Positions 1-11,236 of a DNA stretch of 64,000 nucleotides are shown here, one piece after another; the stretch's first letter is position 1, and the number at the start of each line of letters is the position of its first letter. The stretch comes from Dipteronia dyeriana (Eukaryota > Streptophyta > Magnoliopsida > Sapindales > Sapindaceae): contig CM065296.1 of assembly GCA_032871835.1 (NCBI GenBank), positions 1,436,001 through 1,500,000 of the forward strand, read 5' to 3'. Position numbers and translations under genes: made by a program. The notes under the pieces were generated by a model. The model made no database searches. It was not told where the DNA came from and saw nothing but the letters and a program-made list of their open reading frames with translations.

Positions 1-1065
1 GCCTGAAGATTGGCAACTTGGGCTTGCAAACCTTAGTTTTCAATGCCAAGCGCCTTCATATCTTCTTTCCAAGAATCCTGCTGACTGGCTCGACGTTGAG
101 AATGGAGAGTTTGTTGATCAAAGGATCGCTTTAACCTTTCATGGTCACACCGAAGCTCGGCTAACTCTGCTTCCATCCCCATCTGGCTAGAGGCCATCTC
201 TTGTACCAAGTCTTGAGCCTGTGCCAACAATTCCATGGCCCGCTCAGCTTCAACTTCAACTTCAACTTCAACTTCAGCTTCAGCTTCAGCCCTGGTTTCT
301 CGGTCGCGGAGAGAAGCCACCTGGTGGCCCATGGCCACTTGGAATTTGAAGGCCTGTAAAAGAATTCAAGTTAGGAAATGACAAATCAAACTATTGCATG
401 AGAAAATAAAAAGCGATGACTACCTCGGCCAAGAGGGCAGAACCTTTGGTAATCAGAATATCTATGGGCATTGAAGCCATCATAAAAAGACTGCTCCCGG
501 GCCAGGAAGCGACGAATTGCCCTATGACCTCATCTTGAAAGGTATAGCCGGATTGATTTGGCGGACGAACAGGGGAAACCCCTTTAACACCAGTTTTGGG
601 ATCCTTTGAAGCTTGAGAGGCTGAGAATGTAGATCGAATAGCAGAAGCGTCTGGCAAGCTTGGAGCAGGGGCGACGGGAGCAAAAGCAGATGTAAGGGTA
701 ACTAGAGTAGGAGCTGACGTTGTTGCATCAGCGGCTTGAGAAACGAAGGCCCTTTTACCCCGCACCTTGGTAGCCCGAGATGCGAGGAGTGACAACTTGG
801 CCCTGTACTGGGAAGAGGATGGAGCAAGAGCAGACGAAACCCCATTTGGAATGGTAAACCCCCCTTTCTCTGAGGAAGCTAGGGGGATTTCCCTATTTGA
901 TTTGGTAGAATGGGGGAGGAGTGCGAGCTTGGTGGGCTTCGTGGGAAGCTGGAGCAATAATAAAAACTATTGAAAAAAAAAAGAGAAAGAAGGTAGAGCC
1001 GTCAGAACTGAACTATTCAACGACACAAAACATGATGGTTCAAAGTACTTACAAGGAGTAACATC

Positions 1066-1622
1066 TATGGGTGGGCATTAAGTTGCGATTCGAACCAAAT
1101 CGAACCGAAAAAAGGGTTTTCGATTGGAAATCGATCGAAAAAATCGAATCGAGCTTGGTGGGTTTAAAAATTGAAAATCGATTTTTTTTCCCGGTTCAAA
1201 TCAGTTTGGTTTTCTTATAACCATATTGAACTGAATAAACCGAGTATATAAGTAAAAAAAAACTAATATATTTAATATATTTAAGGGTAATATGTTTTTA
1301 ACTGATTTATTATTTTTTGATATATTTTTAAGTTGGGTTTGATTTTGTTTTTTTTGGTTATTCTAATGTCCAAAATTAGTATCCAACAATCCATTAATGT
1401 AAAAAAATAAATTAAAAAACTCATTAAACTAGCCGGTCCATTAGGCCAAAAACCAAATTGAATCGAACCGAATCGAATCAATTAAAATAGGTTCAATTCA
1501 ATTCGGTTCCCATTTCTTATTAGGTTTAAACTGGTTCAATTTTGGATGAATCGAAAAAAATTCAGGTTCAATTGGGTTTGACCTAAAATCGAATCGAATC
1601 AAATCGATTATGCCCACCCCTA
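1066..1622. mobile_element. hAT-like MITE (557 bp) inside the PF04195 ORF
   Basis: The ends are inverted: TATGGGTGGGCAT on the left and, reverse-complemented, TAGGGGTGGGCATAATCG on the right. Both continue into degenerate GATTCGAACC/AATCGAACCG repeats that fold back on each other. Flanking 8-mers gtaacatc (1058-1065) and atagcatc (1623-1630) match at 6 of 8 positions, as expected for an old hAT target duplication. There is no coding capacity. Confidence 0.8.
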
Positions 1623-1997
1623 ATAGCATCAGATATTCTTAGATAGTGGTTTAGCCAACGAGAATCAAAAGGATCAATAGCCGAGAACTTCAAGTTCAAA
1701 TAGTTCCTGGCAAGGATGCCTTTCAATATCATCTTATACTCGGCAGGCAAGGAATCTCAGCCCCACGAGGTTTTATCATTGAAAGCGGTGGGAACTGCGA
1801 ACTCATGCCCGCCTATGAAGGTCGAGCTTCCCCAATCCTTGCCAGCTAGTATCCACTCTTCCTTCCAAGCAGGATCTTTCCCCGAAGCATCAGGGATGAT
1901 GAAATTGAGTTTTTTCTTTGCCTCGGTATAGAACTGACCTCGAGGAGCCCCGGACAAGCTTTCAATCTGAAAGATGTATGCTAGCTCCTCATCTCTT

Positions 1998-2042
1998 GGC
2001 TCCCGGCTCCCGGCTCCCGGCTTCCTGCTCCCGGCTCCCGGG
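1998..2042. repeat. GC-rich heptamer tandem repeat (GGCTCCC)n
   Basis: About six consecutive 7-bp units (ggctccc, with ggcttcc and tgctccc variants). They lie inside the decayed PF04195 reading frame, where they would encode Pro-Gly-Ala-Gly-Ser-Arg repeats. Confidence 0.85.
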
Positions 2043-3025
2043 TAACCTTGCTTAGCTCGTATTATCTCCTTCAACACATGAGGAAGTCGATCAGATGCTT
2101 CCAGAAGCCGGGTGTCAACTGGAGGGGGGCTAGTTGTAGGGCGTTAAGAGCCTGTCGAAGAGTAGGATGAAGAGGGAGTCTGACCCCATTCTCGAAGGTT
2201 GCAACGTGGATGAGAAGCACGCCTTTGAGTGGATTGAAGACGTCGTAGTCTCTGTGGGAGATTGTGAGAGTGGCACTGTCAGGGATGCCATATTTGGACC
2301 TCATACGACTAATCGACTGTGGTTCAACGGTAGAGTCTGGAATGAACTTGAAGTCATAGGGAAGATGCCTCTCCAGAGAAGGACCTACAACTGTGACTTG
2401 GTTCTTTCCAGCAATATCGTCCCTGTTTTCCTCACTGGAATCCTCATCAACCAAGCTCAGTGTATTATCTGGTCGTTAGAAAACTCAGTCCCGATAGCCA
2501 CGTTCCTGTTCGATCGACGACGTTACGAGGTCAGAGGTGAGTCATCCCGGTCTAGGTCTAGTCGAGCTTGCTTTCCTTGGGCAAGACTGGAAACCTCTGT
2601 GCCATCAACGAGAGAATCAGCGGAGTCATGACTGATCTTTGACATGATAAAATAGGGTTTTGAGGAGAGAAAGAACAGAGGCGTAGCTAAAGAAGTTTGC
2701 AAAGAGAGGGATTTTTGAAAACTTGAAATTTAAAAGAAAGAGTGATGAAAGTGATGAGGAAGCCGGGTTTAAATAGAGGTGGAAGAGCCAGTGATGTCGA
2801 CGAAATCTTTGGTAGGACCGCCTCGAAACGCGGGGATGGCCGTAACATAGCCGGATTATTTTGAAAGACCTACCGGTCTGCTCACGCCACGTCACTCGTG
2901 CATTAAATGTGGGGATTTTCATCGACATACTGATAACGGTAAAAGAGGAAAAATTTCCCAATTAAAATAAGGAATCCGACTCCAACCCCAACTCAATCAC
3001 CAGTGTTCAAGTCAGAGGGGACTTT

Positions 3026-4368
3026 TGTTAATATCTAAATTTGGCTAGGGGACCAAAGAGAAATTTTTCACTTTCCTAACCCGAGTCAAAGTCCGAGCTC
3101 GCTAGTCATTGGACCCCGGGCCCAGAGGGCGAGCCATAGAACTGCCCTGTAGAAGTGATGAAGGGTCATCGGGTTCCAGAACTACCAGGAATGAAGCTCG
3201 ACACGACCAGGTTGGGCCCCTCATGTGAACACTGGAATTCAGGCAAAGCCCGATACGCCATTATCCGGGCTTCTCGAGATCACCTATCCTGGAACCCCGG
3301 TCTCTAGGGCCTGGCTTCGGTACCGCCCCGTGAAAGCAAGGAAAGGTCACCTAGCTCAGGAAGCATTTGAGGTGAAGCCCGACACAAACAAATTGAGATT
3401 CTTCCAAATCAAGGCTTCCCAAGGTCGAGATTAATTCATAACCTCTACAGAAGCCCGTTATCCTCTCCAGACACAAAAAGAGGGCCCTTAAGGGGATTAG
3501 ATTCACATTATAGTTATACTCCAATTCGCCAAGGAAAGCTTGAACCTATCTGGATAAGAAAAAAAAAAGCCCGCCTAATCAGTGTTACCCTAAATAAAGG
3601 CCCACAAGGTCGTCTCGAGCTTTAAAGGACCAGAGAGGGTTATGCCAAAGCTTCTGGGACCAAAACTAAGGTAAGGGTGTACCTCGCTCTGCGAAAAAAT
3701 GAATGCCTAATTTGACGACCTCCATGAAGAATCATGTCATGAATACACACAAGATCATAAATATACAACATTAAAATTCTGCGTAAACGTAAAACAAGAG
3801 ATTGAGTCAAAAAAAGAAACAAACTAATCTCCACCAAAGATATTCTCGAATTTGTTATTAACTCAAAGTCAATGATTTTTAAATAAAAAATCTAGCCAGA
3901 TAAGGTGGGAAGGGATTCAGAGAATCAGGGCGGGAGATCCACAAGTTTAAACCATTCGGGCAATGTATAAAGGTGCCCAAGCATGATTGACAAGGGAAGA
4001 AAAAAATTCGACAAAAGACGATCGACATAGAGAATTGAGAGTACAAGAGAGGAAGACAGAGTTAGAATTCGGTCTAAATTTTATAATCAGAACACTACCC
4101 CCATTATTATCTACTATTCAACAGGCACGAGATTTCCACCTTACTATATCCCATAGAGGTTAAGAGTGTTTAGGAGTCTATTTGTGCAATATTCATAGCT
4201 GATAATAAAGTCACTACATTTCCGTCTTCATTGCACTTAGATTCATATATCCATCTTAATTCAATCAAGTTATGTGCCTAAGGTACCAACTCTGACCATC
4301 GCCTATGTGATAGTAGTCTCGAGGGTGTTAACCAGAATTTCTCATCTCGAGTAAATTCCTCGTTAACA
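3026..4368 (+). mobile_element. LTR (1343 bp) of a Tat-like Ty3/gypsy element, probably the 3' LTR
   Basis: It starts TGTTAATATC and ends CTCGTTAACA, so it has TG...CA ends with the short inverted repeat TGTTAA/TTAACA. The first ~45 bases (AAATTTGGCTAGGGGACC) and the last ~60 (CTCGAGGGTGTTA ...) match the ends of the minus-strand LTR at 37520-39430, which is followed by a primer-binding site; that fixes the orientation as +. A TATA-like box lies near 3965. A purine tract AGAGGGGA (3014-3021) sits just upstream, as a weak polypurine tract would. The body is GC-richer than its flanks. The partner LTR would lie left of the window. Confidence 0.7.
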
Positions 4369-4448
4369 ATATATATATACACATATATTTTTAGAAGATT
4401 AAGGTTACATAATCTAAAAATTATAAAAAATATATATTTGAGATAAGT

Positions 4449-4559
<111 letters not shown>

Positions 4560-5030
4560 CATATACACAAACTAAATATAATTGTTTATTTCAAAAAATA
4601 AAATAAAATAAAAATTGATTTCCGGGGGGTGGGATATGTTATACGTATATGGTATATACACAAACTAAATATAATTGTTTATTTTAAAAATAAAATAAAA
4701 ATTGATTTTCAAAAAAACATCTAAAATAAATTAATATTATCCCCTTATTTACCAAAATACCACTCATTTGATGAAATGACTGAATGACCATTAGTGTAAT
4801 AATGTTAGCCAAAAGTGATCATTTTGAAACTAATTTCACATCTAATGGTCATTTTAATAGTGATGACCCAAATTGATAGTCACCTGGGTAATTATCTTTT
4901 TTTTTTTCATTTAACCATTTTTTTTCTGTCTTATATTTACTTAAAAATTGTATTATTTTACCATTTTATACTTATTTTTTGAATATTAATTATGAGAATC
5001 TCATTGGTTTCAAAGGATTCTATTTGAAAC
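4560..5030. other. AT-rich spacer with a local duplication
   Basis: The phrase acacaaactaaatataattg occurs at about 4564 and again at about 4657, each time followed by A-rich sequence ending in aattgattt; this is a roughly 93-bp duplication. The stretch at 4906-5030 resembles 5536-5660 (attatgagaatct...ttggtttc). No gene is visible. Confidence 0.6.
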
Positions 5031-5033
5031 CAA

Positions 5034-5341
5034 GGGCTTGTTTGGTTGGGCTTTTAAAAAACTTCTATTGGTAAAAGATCTACTTGTAGTATATATATTA
5101 GAAATAGAGTTTTTTTAAAAAATATATATATATATAATTATTTGGTTGGTTGACTTCTTTTAAAAAAAATGTCTATTTGGAGAAGTATCTCCCCATGAGC
5201 TTTTGCATACTAGACGTTTAAACTCTACTAGCTTCAATTCAATTAAAAATAGACATTCTTAAAAGGCCAACTAAACAACTCTAAAAAATAGACGTTCGTA
5301 AACATTTTGAGCCTGTGGAAAAAGCTCAACCAAACGAGCAC
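5034..5341. mobile_element. Tourist-like MITE (308 bp)
   Basis: The left end GGGCTTGTTTGGTTGGGCTT matches the reverse-complemented right end GTGCTCGTTTGGTTGAGCTT at 17 of 20 bases. Flanking triplets are CAA and TAA, which fits a PIF/Harbinger 3-bp target duplication with one change. The interior is AT-rich and non-coding. Confidence 0.7.
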
Positions 5342-5879
5342 TAAATCCGTTGAAACTGTTTTTTTTAAGGAATCGAAGCCATTTTTTCCATCTGATTGTT
5401 TTTCTTGTATATATTTCCATTGAGTTTGTTTTTTTAGTATAATTTCACTCATTAAACCCAAGTCTCACCGGTCTCTACAAATTCATTGAAACCCCAAAAA
5501 CGATATCTTTTATTATATGAAAGTTTTGTAGCTATTTTTTCATTTTACCATTTTTTTGCCTCACATTTACATTAAACTTGTATTTTTATTTTTTTTAGCT
5601 CAATTTATACTCATTTTTTAGCTTAACTATGAGAATCTAAATTTCGTTGGTTTCGATTCGAAGAAGATTCAATCGATACCACAATAATGAGTTCTTATAT
5701 TATATATGCAAGTACCATAACCATTTTTTCATTTGATTATTTTTGTTTAATATACATACATATATATATATATGTCAAACTTATTTTCTTCATCAATTTT
5801 ATATTCATTTTTTGTAGATTAAGGGGTCATCCTGTAAGCGTTTTTCAGTTGATGTTATTTAGTCAATACCTATGTACTC

Positions 5880-7475
5880 AAAGAATCCTTTTAGGCTCCC
5901 AATGTCTCTCATTTATGATATTCATCGCTTGAGTGCGAGATTCTGGTGGGGTGGGGGTGGTTTGAAAAAGGAAATTGCACTGATGTTCGTGGGAGTCTCA
6001 TTGTAAGGCTTGGTATGAGAGGGGTCTTGGTTTTCGAGATTTAGGTGCTTTCAATAAGGCACTTCTTGTCAAGCAATGTTGTAAACTCATTCAACATCCA
6101 AATTCGTTGGTTGCGCAGGTTATCGAAATTGCTATTATCCTGAAACTTTCTTGTTGGAAGCTAGGAATTGTAATCATGGCTATTTTCTTTGGAAGAGTCG
6201 GGTGTAGAGACGAGAACTTTTAGAGAAAGGTTCTAGACAGAGAGTGGGCGATGGCCGGGCTATTTATGTAGACAAAGATCACTGGATTCCAAGGTCATCT
6301 ACTTTCAAGATTATATCTCCTCAGGTTCTAGGAGAGTTGGCGATTGTTGATATGTTGCGTTTTAATAATGAGGAGTGGAATGAGGTCGTGGTACGACAGT
6401 CTTTCTTTGAGGAGGATGTTGAGGCTATTTTGAGTATACCTCTTAGTAGCTCTAGCTCAGAGGATAGTCTTTTCTGACATTTTGATAAATTCAACAACTA
6501 TTTAGTTCAGAGTGGGTATTGGATTGCTTTGAATTCTGATTCGAATCCTATTGTTTCCGGTTGAAGCCCTCCGATTTCTTGGTGAAAGTTTGTTTGGAAG
6601 CTTAATTTGCCTACTAAAATTAAAGTATTTATATGGATGGCCTGTAATAAATGGATTCATACAAGAACTACCTTTGTCTCACATGGTATGAAGCTGAATA
6701 TGTGGTGTCTCATTTGTCTTCAAAATACCGAAACTTCTATGCATGCGCTTTGGAGATGCTCTTCATTACGGAACATTCGTGCAACCTCCTGTATTAATGG
6801 TAGAGGAAAATCTAAATATTGTGTCTCTTTCTTCGAATTTGTGTTACCGTGTAGAGATGAGGTGTGTGTAATGGAGTTTGAGCTTCTTTCTGTTATCTGG
6901 GGGCACATTTGGTATAGAAGGAATTAGTTGGTTCATCCTTTTGGCTATGTTACCTGATAGTGGTATTTATGATTGCGTTGTGAATTTCATTAAGGATTAT
7001 CGGCAATCAAATATTAAAGAGGGTAGTGTGCTGATAAAACATCCTGTGAGTACTCCTTCGATGATGCCTCCTGTAGGTTTCTTTATAATTAATACGAATG
7101 CAGCTTTGAATGCTCGAGAGAAGGTTTCAGGTCTAGAAGTGGTGATCTAGGACATCATTGGTCATGTTATGGCTTCCCTATGTTAGAATGTATGGGGCTG
7201 TTATGAGCCTCAAGTTGCCGAAGCCATGGCAATTCTTCGTGGTTTATGGTTGGCTTTGGAATCTGGTATGGTTCTAGCAATTTTGGAATCAGATGCTTTA
7301 GGTGTGGTCAATATGGTTCAGTTAAATTTTGTTCCCAATTCTGAGCTTGGTGTAAATATCCATGATATGTTACTTATTTTGGATGATCCCCGTTTTTCTT
7401 CTGTTTGTTTTGTTCATAGGTTAGTTAATAAGATAGCCCATGACCTTGCTAGGCTTGCTTTAGATTAGAAGGTTG
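5880..7475 (+). pseudogene. LINE (non-LTR retrotransposon) 3' remnant: RT tail, zf-RVT, RNase H
   Basis: Successive + strand frames, broken by stops and frameshifts, encode the end of a plant LINE ORF2. RT thumb/connection motifs come first (IHRLSARFWWGG, RGLGFRDLGAFNKALLVKQC, about 5915-6110). The reverse-transcriptase zinc-binding domain follows at about 6600-6790 (LPTKIKVFIWMACN, then CLICLQNTETSMHALWRC). Last is an RNase H-like domain at about 7080-7465 (INTNAALN, then QVAEAMAILRGLWLALESG with an acidic ESDA, then VHRLVNKIAHDLAR). The order matches plant L1-type elements. The 5' part, including the endonuclease and RT core, is missing, as in a 5'-truncated insertion. The 3' tail becomes A-rich near 7600, where the next element begins. 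Not functional. Confidence 0.85.
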
Positions 7476-7616
7476 AGTTTGTGTGGATGGAAGACTATCC
7501 TTTATTCGTGGAGAGTCTGGTCTTGGGTGATACCCCGAGTTCTTTATAATCGTTGCCTCTTTTCTAAGGAAGTTCCCCCTTTTGTTTTAAAAAAATTCCA
7601 ATGGATTGAAAAAAAA

Positions 7617-7871
7617 GGGTTAATAGCACCCATATCCCCTAAATTATACATAAAATCGCATGTTGCCCCCAACACTTTTTTTCTTGACATTAAACCCCTT
7701 GAACTTTCATTTATTGACAAAAATTGACAGAAGGGTGACAGACGTTAGAGGAAAATTGTATTTACATACCTTGATTATATACATAATTACATTAAAACTG
7801 AAAAAAAATAACACTCACAGACCCTTTGACTCATTGACTAATATCTAAAATAATAATAATATATAATATTA

Positions 7872-7904
<33 letters not shown>

Positions 7905-9313
7905 CTTGATTCCTGGGAAATCGTATATATGTATTTGGTTATATATGGAATATTATGTCAGATTATTGGGAATGTTTTGTGTTTGGTTGTATAATATTTT
8001 TTTTTTTTGTATTTGAACATAAAAAATGCCAAAATTAATTTTAAATAAAAAAATTTAAACTTTTCTCAATAAATAAAAAAAAAAATAAAAAAAAAATCAT
8101 ACCATCGATTCATCATCTTCTTCAATCGATTAAGAAAATTTGGAAGAGATTTGGTTCTTTCCAAATCCATTTGGTTCTTCTCAAATTCTCAAATTCTTCA
8201 TTGTTGTGAACAACTAACTAAGAAATTGTAAAAAGACGGATTCCCATAAAAGACCAGACCGATTCAAGATCTGAAATAAAATCAGAAATTTCAATAAAGA
8301 AAATAAATAAATAATAAAAAGTAAAGATGTTGAAAATATCCTGATCAAATAACAAAAAAAATTGTAAAAAAAAAACAAAAAAAGGGAAAATTGGGAAGAG
8401 ATCTTGAATTTTCCGGATTGGGAAAATCTAATAAGAATCTCTATTTCACCATGATCAACTCTTCCATTTCTACAATTTGTAAATCCTCCAGATATCGCAT
8501 ACCATAGATCAAATCACACACAACAACATAAAAAACACAAACTCGAAGATATATTTCCAACTCATTCTCTCAATTACCCCACCACCCCTTCTCTATCATC
8601 TCCGTATTTCAAGTTGAAAAATTTACCTAGAAAAGACAATAACTTCGATTCATTTATTGATATGTTTTTTATTGATATTAAAGTCGATTTGAACTTGTTG
8701 ATTTTGTTGTTGAAGTGAAAAAGTCTGTTGTTGTGATTTTAATTGCGGACAAAGTGAAGCAACTCTTGGCGAAACAGATCCAGTTGGCCGACCAGGAAGT
8801 GAATGCGACAGAGATCTGGAAAATTGGGAAGAGATCTAGAATTTTTTCCAGATCCTTCATTTTTTTGTTGAAGCTACCTGTTTGATCGATTGGTTTTTAT
8901 TTTTTATTTTTGGAATCAGATTGAAGTTTGAATCTCATATTTTCTAGAATTGATCGAAGAAGAATATGTGAATAAATGAAATGAACTTGAGTTTGGATTT
9001 CTAGGTTTTTTTTTAGAATCGTTTGAAGAAGGTGTGAATTTTGTTTGACGAGAATTGTAGATTATTATTATTATTTTGGATATTAGTCAATGAGTCAAAG
9101 GGTTTGCGGGTGTTATTATTGTATTTTTTCAGTTTTAATACAATTATATATAAAATAAGGGTGTGTAAGTACAATTTTCCTCTATCGTCCGTCACTTTTC
9201 TATCGATTTTTATCGATAAATGAAAGTTCAAGAGTTTTAATACTAATAAAAAAAGTTTAGGGGACAACTTGAGATTTTGCTTATAATTCAAGAGCCATTG
9301 ATACTATTAACCC
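7617..9313. mobile_element. Long-TIR non-autonomous DNA transposon (1.7 kb), MULE-like
   Basis: Arms of about 240-250 bp are inverted copies of each other: 7617-7855 against 9062-9313. Both begin GGGTTAATAG from the outside and both contain the stretch reading GACTCATTGACTAATAT at the inner edge. Chance ORFs in the two arms give nearly the same peptide (LYLHTLI, KPFDSLTNI), which shows the homology. The interior holds a (TTA)n run at about 7870-7903 and no transposase. Flanks are A-rich (the LINE tail), so the target duplication cannot be read. The long arms suggest Mutator-like. Confidence 0.85.
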
Positions 9314-9328
9314 AAAAGAAAAAGTAAA

Positions 9329-10998
9329 GGATAAATCGTATTTTAATCCCTATAGTTTGTCTTAATCTGCATTTAGTCCACAGTTTTTTAGAATTGTAAC
9401 TTTTAGTCATTATGTAACAGAATCCGTAAAAAGTGTACTTTCTAACATGTCAGATGCACGAAATGACCTTAATACCCCTGATAGGTGCCGACAACAATGA
9501 AAAGACTATAATACCCTTATTTTTGTATTTTATTGTTAAACTTTATATAATAGAAATTTACAATTTTACCATAATTAAATAATAAAAACAACTAAAAAAC
9601 AAAATTAATAAAAACAAATAATAAAAATAAATATACAACCATAATCATTTGTGCCTAAATCCACCAAATTATTCAACAATCTAAACCCAGATCAAAATTC
9701 AACACAAGAAATCAAACCCAGATTAACACCAGAAGCCATACTCATCCATCTTCAAAACCAAAACCCACCACCATTTATCTCAATCACCAAACCCAAAAAC
9801 CCCATAGACCACAACAATTTTCCAGAAATCCAGGAACTTCATCACCCATTTCCCACTAGTTCCTACAGACATCAAATACCATTACCCCTACACCCAGAAA
9901 CTAAAACTCGGAAACCACCACATCACCACCCAAAAAATCGGAAACCACCACGTACCATCCAGTAACCAAAACCTAGAAACTAACTCGCCATCAAAAAATT
10001 CGAAACCAAGAAACCAACTAACTTCCCACCAGAAAACGAAATCGAAACCACTCAACTCCCCACTGAAATCCAACCAGAATCAAAGTGAAATTGAAAAAAA
10101 AAAATCAAAGTAAAATCAATCATATTCGAAATTCAAGTCCAACCACCATCAACACCAACAACCAAAAGTACCCAACCCACCAATCGATTTGTCAATCTCT
10201 TCTCAGCGAAGGAAATTGACGTTCGATCTCTTTACCGGTGGCCATCCCAAACTAAAACCCACCACCAGAATCACCACTCCCTCGTCAAGAGAGATGGGAA
10301 GAAATAGAACCGTGAAACGAGATCAGGTGCCCACCGTGAACTGGAAGAAATAAAGAGATGATGACCACCCCTCCGTTTAGGGAAAAGAGAAGGGGATCAA
10401 CGGTGAGCAGCGGGAAGAAAGAGATCGAGCGTCGATGTCCTTGGTTGTGAGAAGGTCGGCGCTTGTAGGGGTGGAGATTGGAGTGATTTCGGTGGGTTTG
10501 GTGTTTGAGAGATGATGGTGGCAGCTAGGTTTGGGTTTTGGAGAAGATGGTGATGAGAAGAAGATGAAGAAAAGAAAGGATGAATTGGGCGTTTGGGTTT
10601 AGGTTAGGTTTTCTGTTTTAATTATTAAATCCCATTTTTAAATTTTTTTCATCTGTTAAATAATATATATAATAAATTTTGGTTTATTAATTTGTTTTCA
10701 TTTATTTTGGTTTTGTATATTTTAATATTATTTAATTATTTTAAAATTTAATTTATTTTTAATTAATTGTAAATTACTATTATACCCTTTGGTTATATAT
10801 GATTTTAGAGTCTCTGATGTTATTTTACCTTTTTACCCTCGTTGACTCTCGTTGACTTGACATAACCCTAACAGAATTGGACGGTAGGGACTAAAATACG
10901 TATTGTCAGAGAAATGATGGACTAAAAATTACAATATGAAAAAACCATAGATTAAACGCGGATTAAAGAAAACTACAGAGACTACTAGAATGTAAAAG
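9329..10998. mobile_element. Second long-TIR non-autonomous element (1.67 kb)
   Basis: The left arm (TTTAATCCCTATAGTTTGTC, TAATCTGCATTTAGTC, TTGTAACTTTTAGTC) is mirrored by the right arm near 10870-10995 when reverse-complemented (TAGTCTCTGTAGTTTTC, TAATCCGCGTTTAATC, TTGTAATTTTTAGTCC). Arms are about 100 bp or more. The exact ends are uncertain by about 10 bp. The interior contains a C/A-rich, Pro/His-coding-like stretch (9651-10080) with no recognisable domain. The right end lies about 105 bp upstream of the first E2F site of RPA2. Confidence 0.75.
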
Positions 10999-11102
10999 AG
11001 AAAAACATTTGACCTCACTGGAACGGGCCGAAACGGGCCTTAGATAGGTTCTCACAAACAAGTACGAACCTGGACTAGACCGGTGGCCCGACCCAATCAG
11101 AC

Positions 11103-11130
11103 GCGGGAAAAATAAAACAATTTGGCGGGA
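11103..11130. promoter_or_regulatory. Pair of opposed E2F-type sites in the RPA2 promoter
   Basis: GCGGGAAA (11103-11110, reverse complement TTTCCCGC) and TTTGGCGG (11121-11128) both fit the E2F consensus WTTSSCSS, on opposite strands 10 bp apart. They lie just upstream of the TATA box. E2F control is well established for S-phase genes, and RPA2 is one by function. Confidence 0.8.
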
Positions 11131-11148
11131 AGCATAAAATAAATTGCA

Positions 11149-11156
11149 TATAAAAT
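11149..11156 (+). promoter_or_regulatory. TATA box of RPA2
   Basis: TATAAAAT, about 88 bp before the ATG. Transcription would start near 11180, leaving a 5' leader of about 55 nt. Confidence 0.65.
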
Positions 11157-11214
11157 GCTCATTAGTATTAGAACAACGAAATTTCAACTGTCGTTATTGT
11201 TCCATTTTTGCGAT

Positions 11215-11223
11215 TTAGGGTTT
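11215..11223 (-). promoter_or_regulatory. Telo-box in the RPA2 leader
   Basis: TTAGGGTTT, reverse complement AAACCCTAA, lies 14 bp before the ATG. This element is common in the leaders of plant genes of replication and translation and often accompanies E2F sites. Confidence 0.6.
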
Positions 11224-11236
11224 TCCAGATTCAGAG

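Larger units (their letters stand above)
33..2643 (-). pseudogene. Broken PF04195-type (Transposase_28) antisense ORF of a Tat-like retrotransposon
   Basis: A multi-exon minus-strand reading. It opens at 2643 (MSKISHDSAD), meets a stop near 2540, and resumes in another frame at about 2460-2071. That part carries the motif RLPLHPTLRQALNAL followed by FWKHLIDFL, the hallmark of the putative gypsy-type transposon domain PF04195. It continues at 2077-1623 (WKEEWILAG, then RNYLNLKF after a frameshift) and is cut by a MITE. A consensus donor (GTAAGT) lies at 1047-1052. The next exon is about 948-424 (Ser/Pro/Ala-rich) and the last runs from 353. The last exon encodes an acidic EVEVEVEVEAE run and a coiled coil. 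A TAA at 33-35 interrupts the coil, since LQAQVANLQ follows in frame toward the window edge. A minus-strand TATA-like stretch (CTATTTAAA) lies near 2770. A + oriented LTR follows on the right, which matches the antisense extra ORFs known from Tat-lineage elements. Exon joins are inferred. Confidence 0.65.

Noticed and set aside
3225..3434. Short + strand ORF within the first LTR
   Set aside because: It lies wholly inside LTR sequence and shows no domain.
9651..10073. Pro/His-rich ORFs inside the second long-TIR element
   Set aside because: Low-complexity composition on both strands, no domain and no splice or promoter support; a captured gene fragment cannot be excluded.
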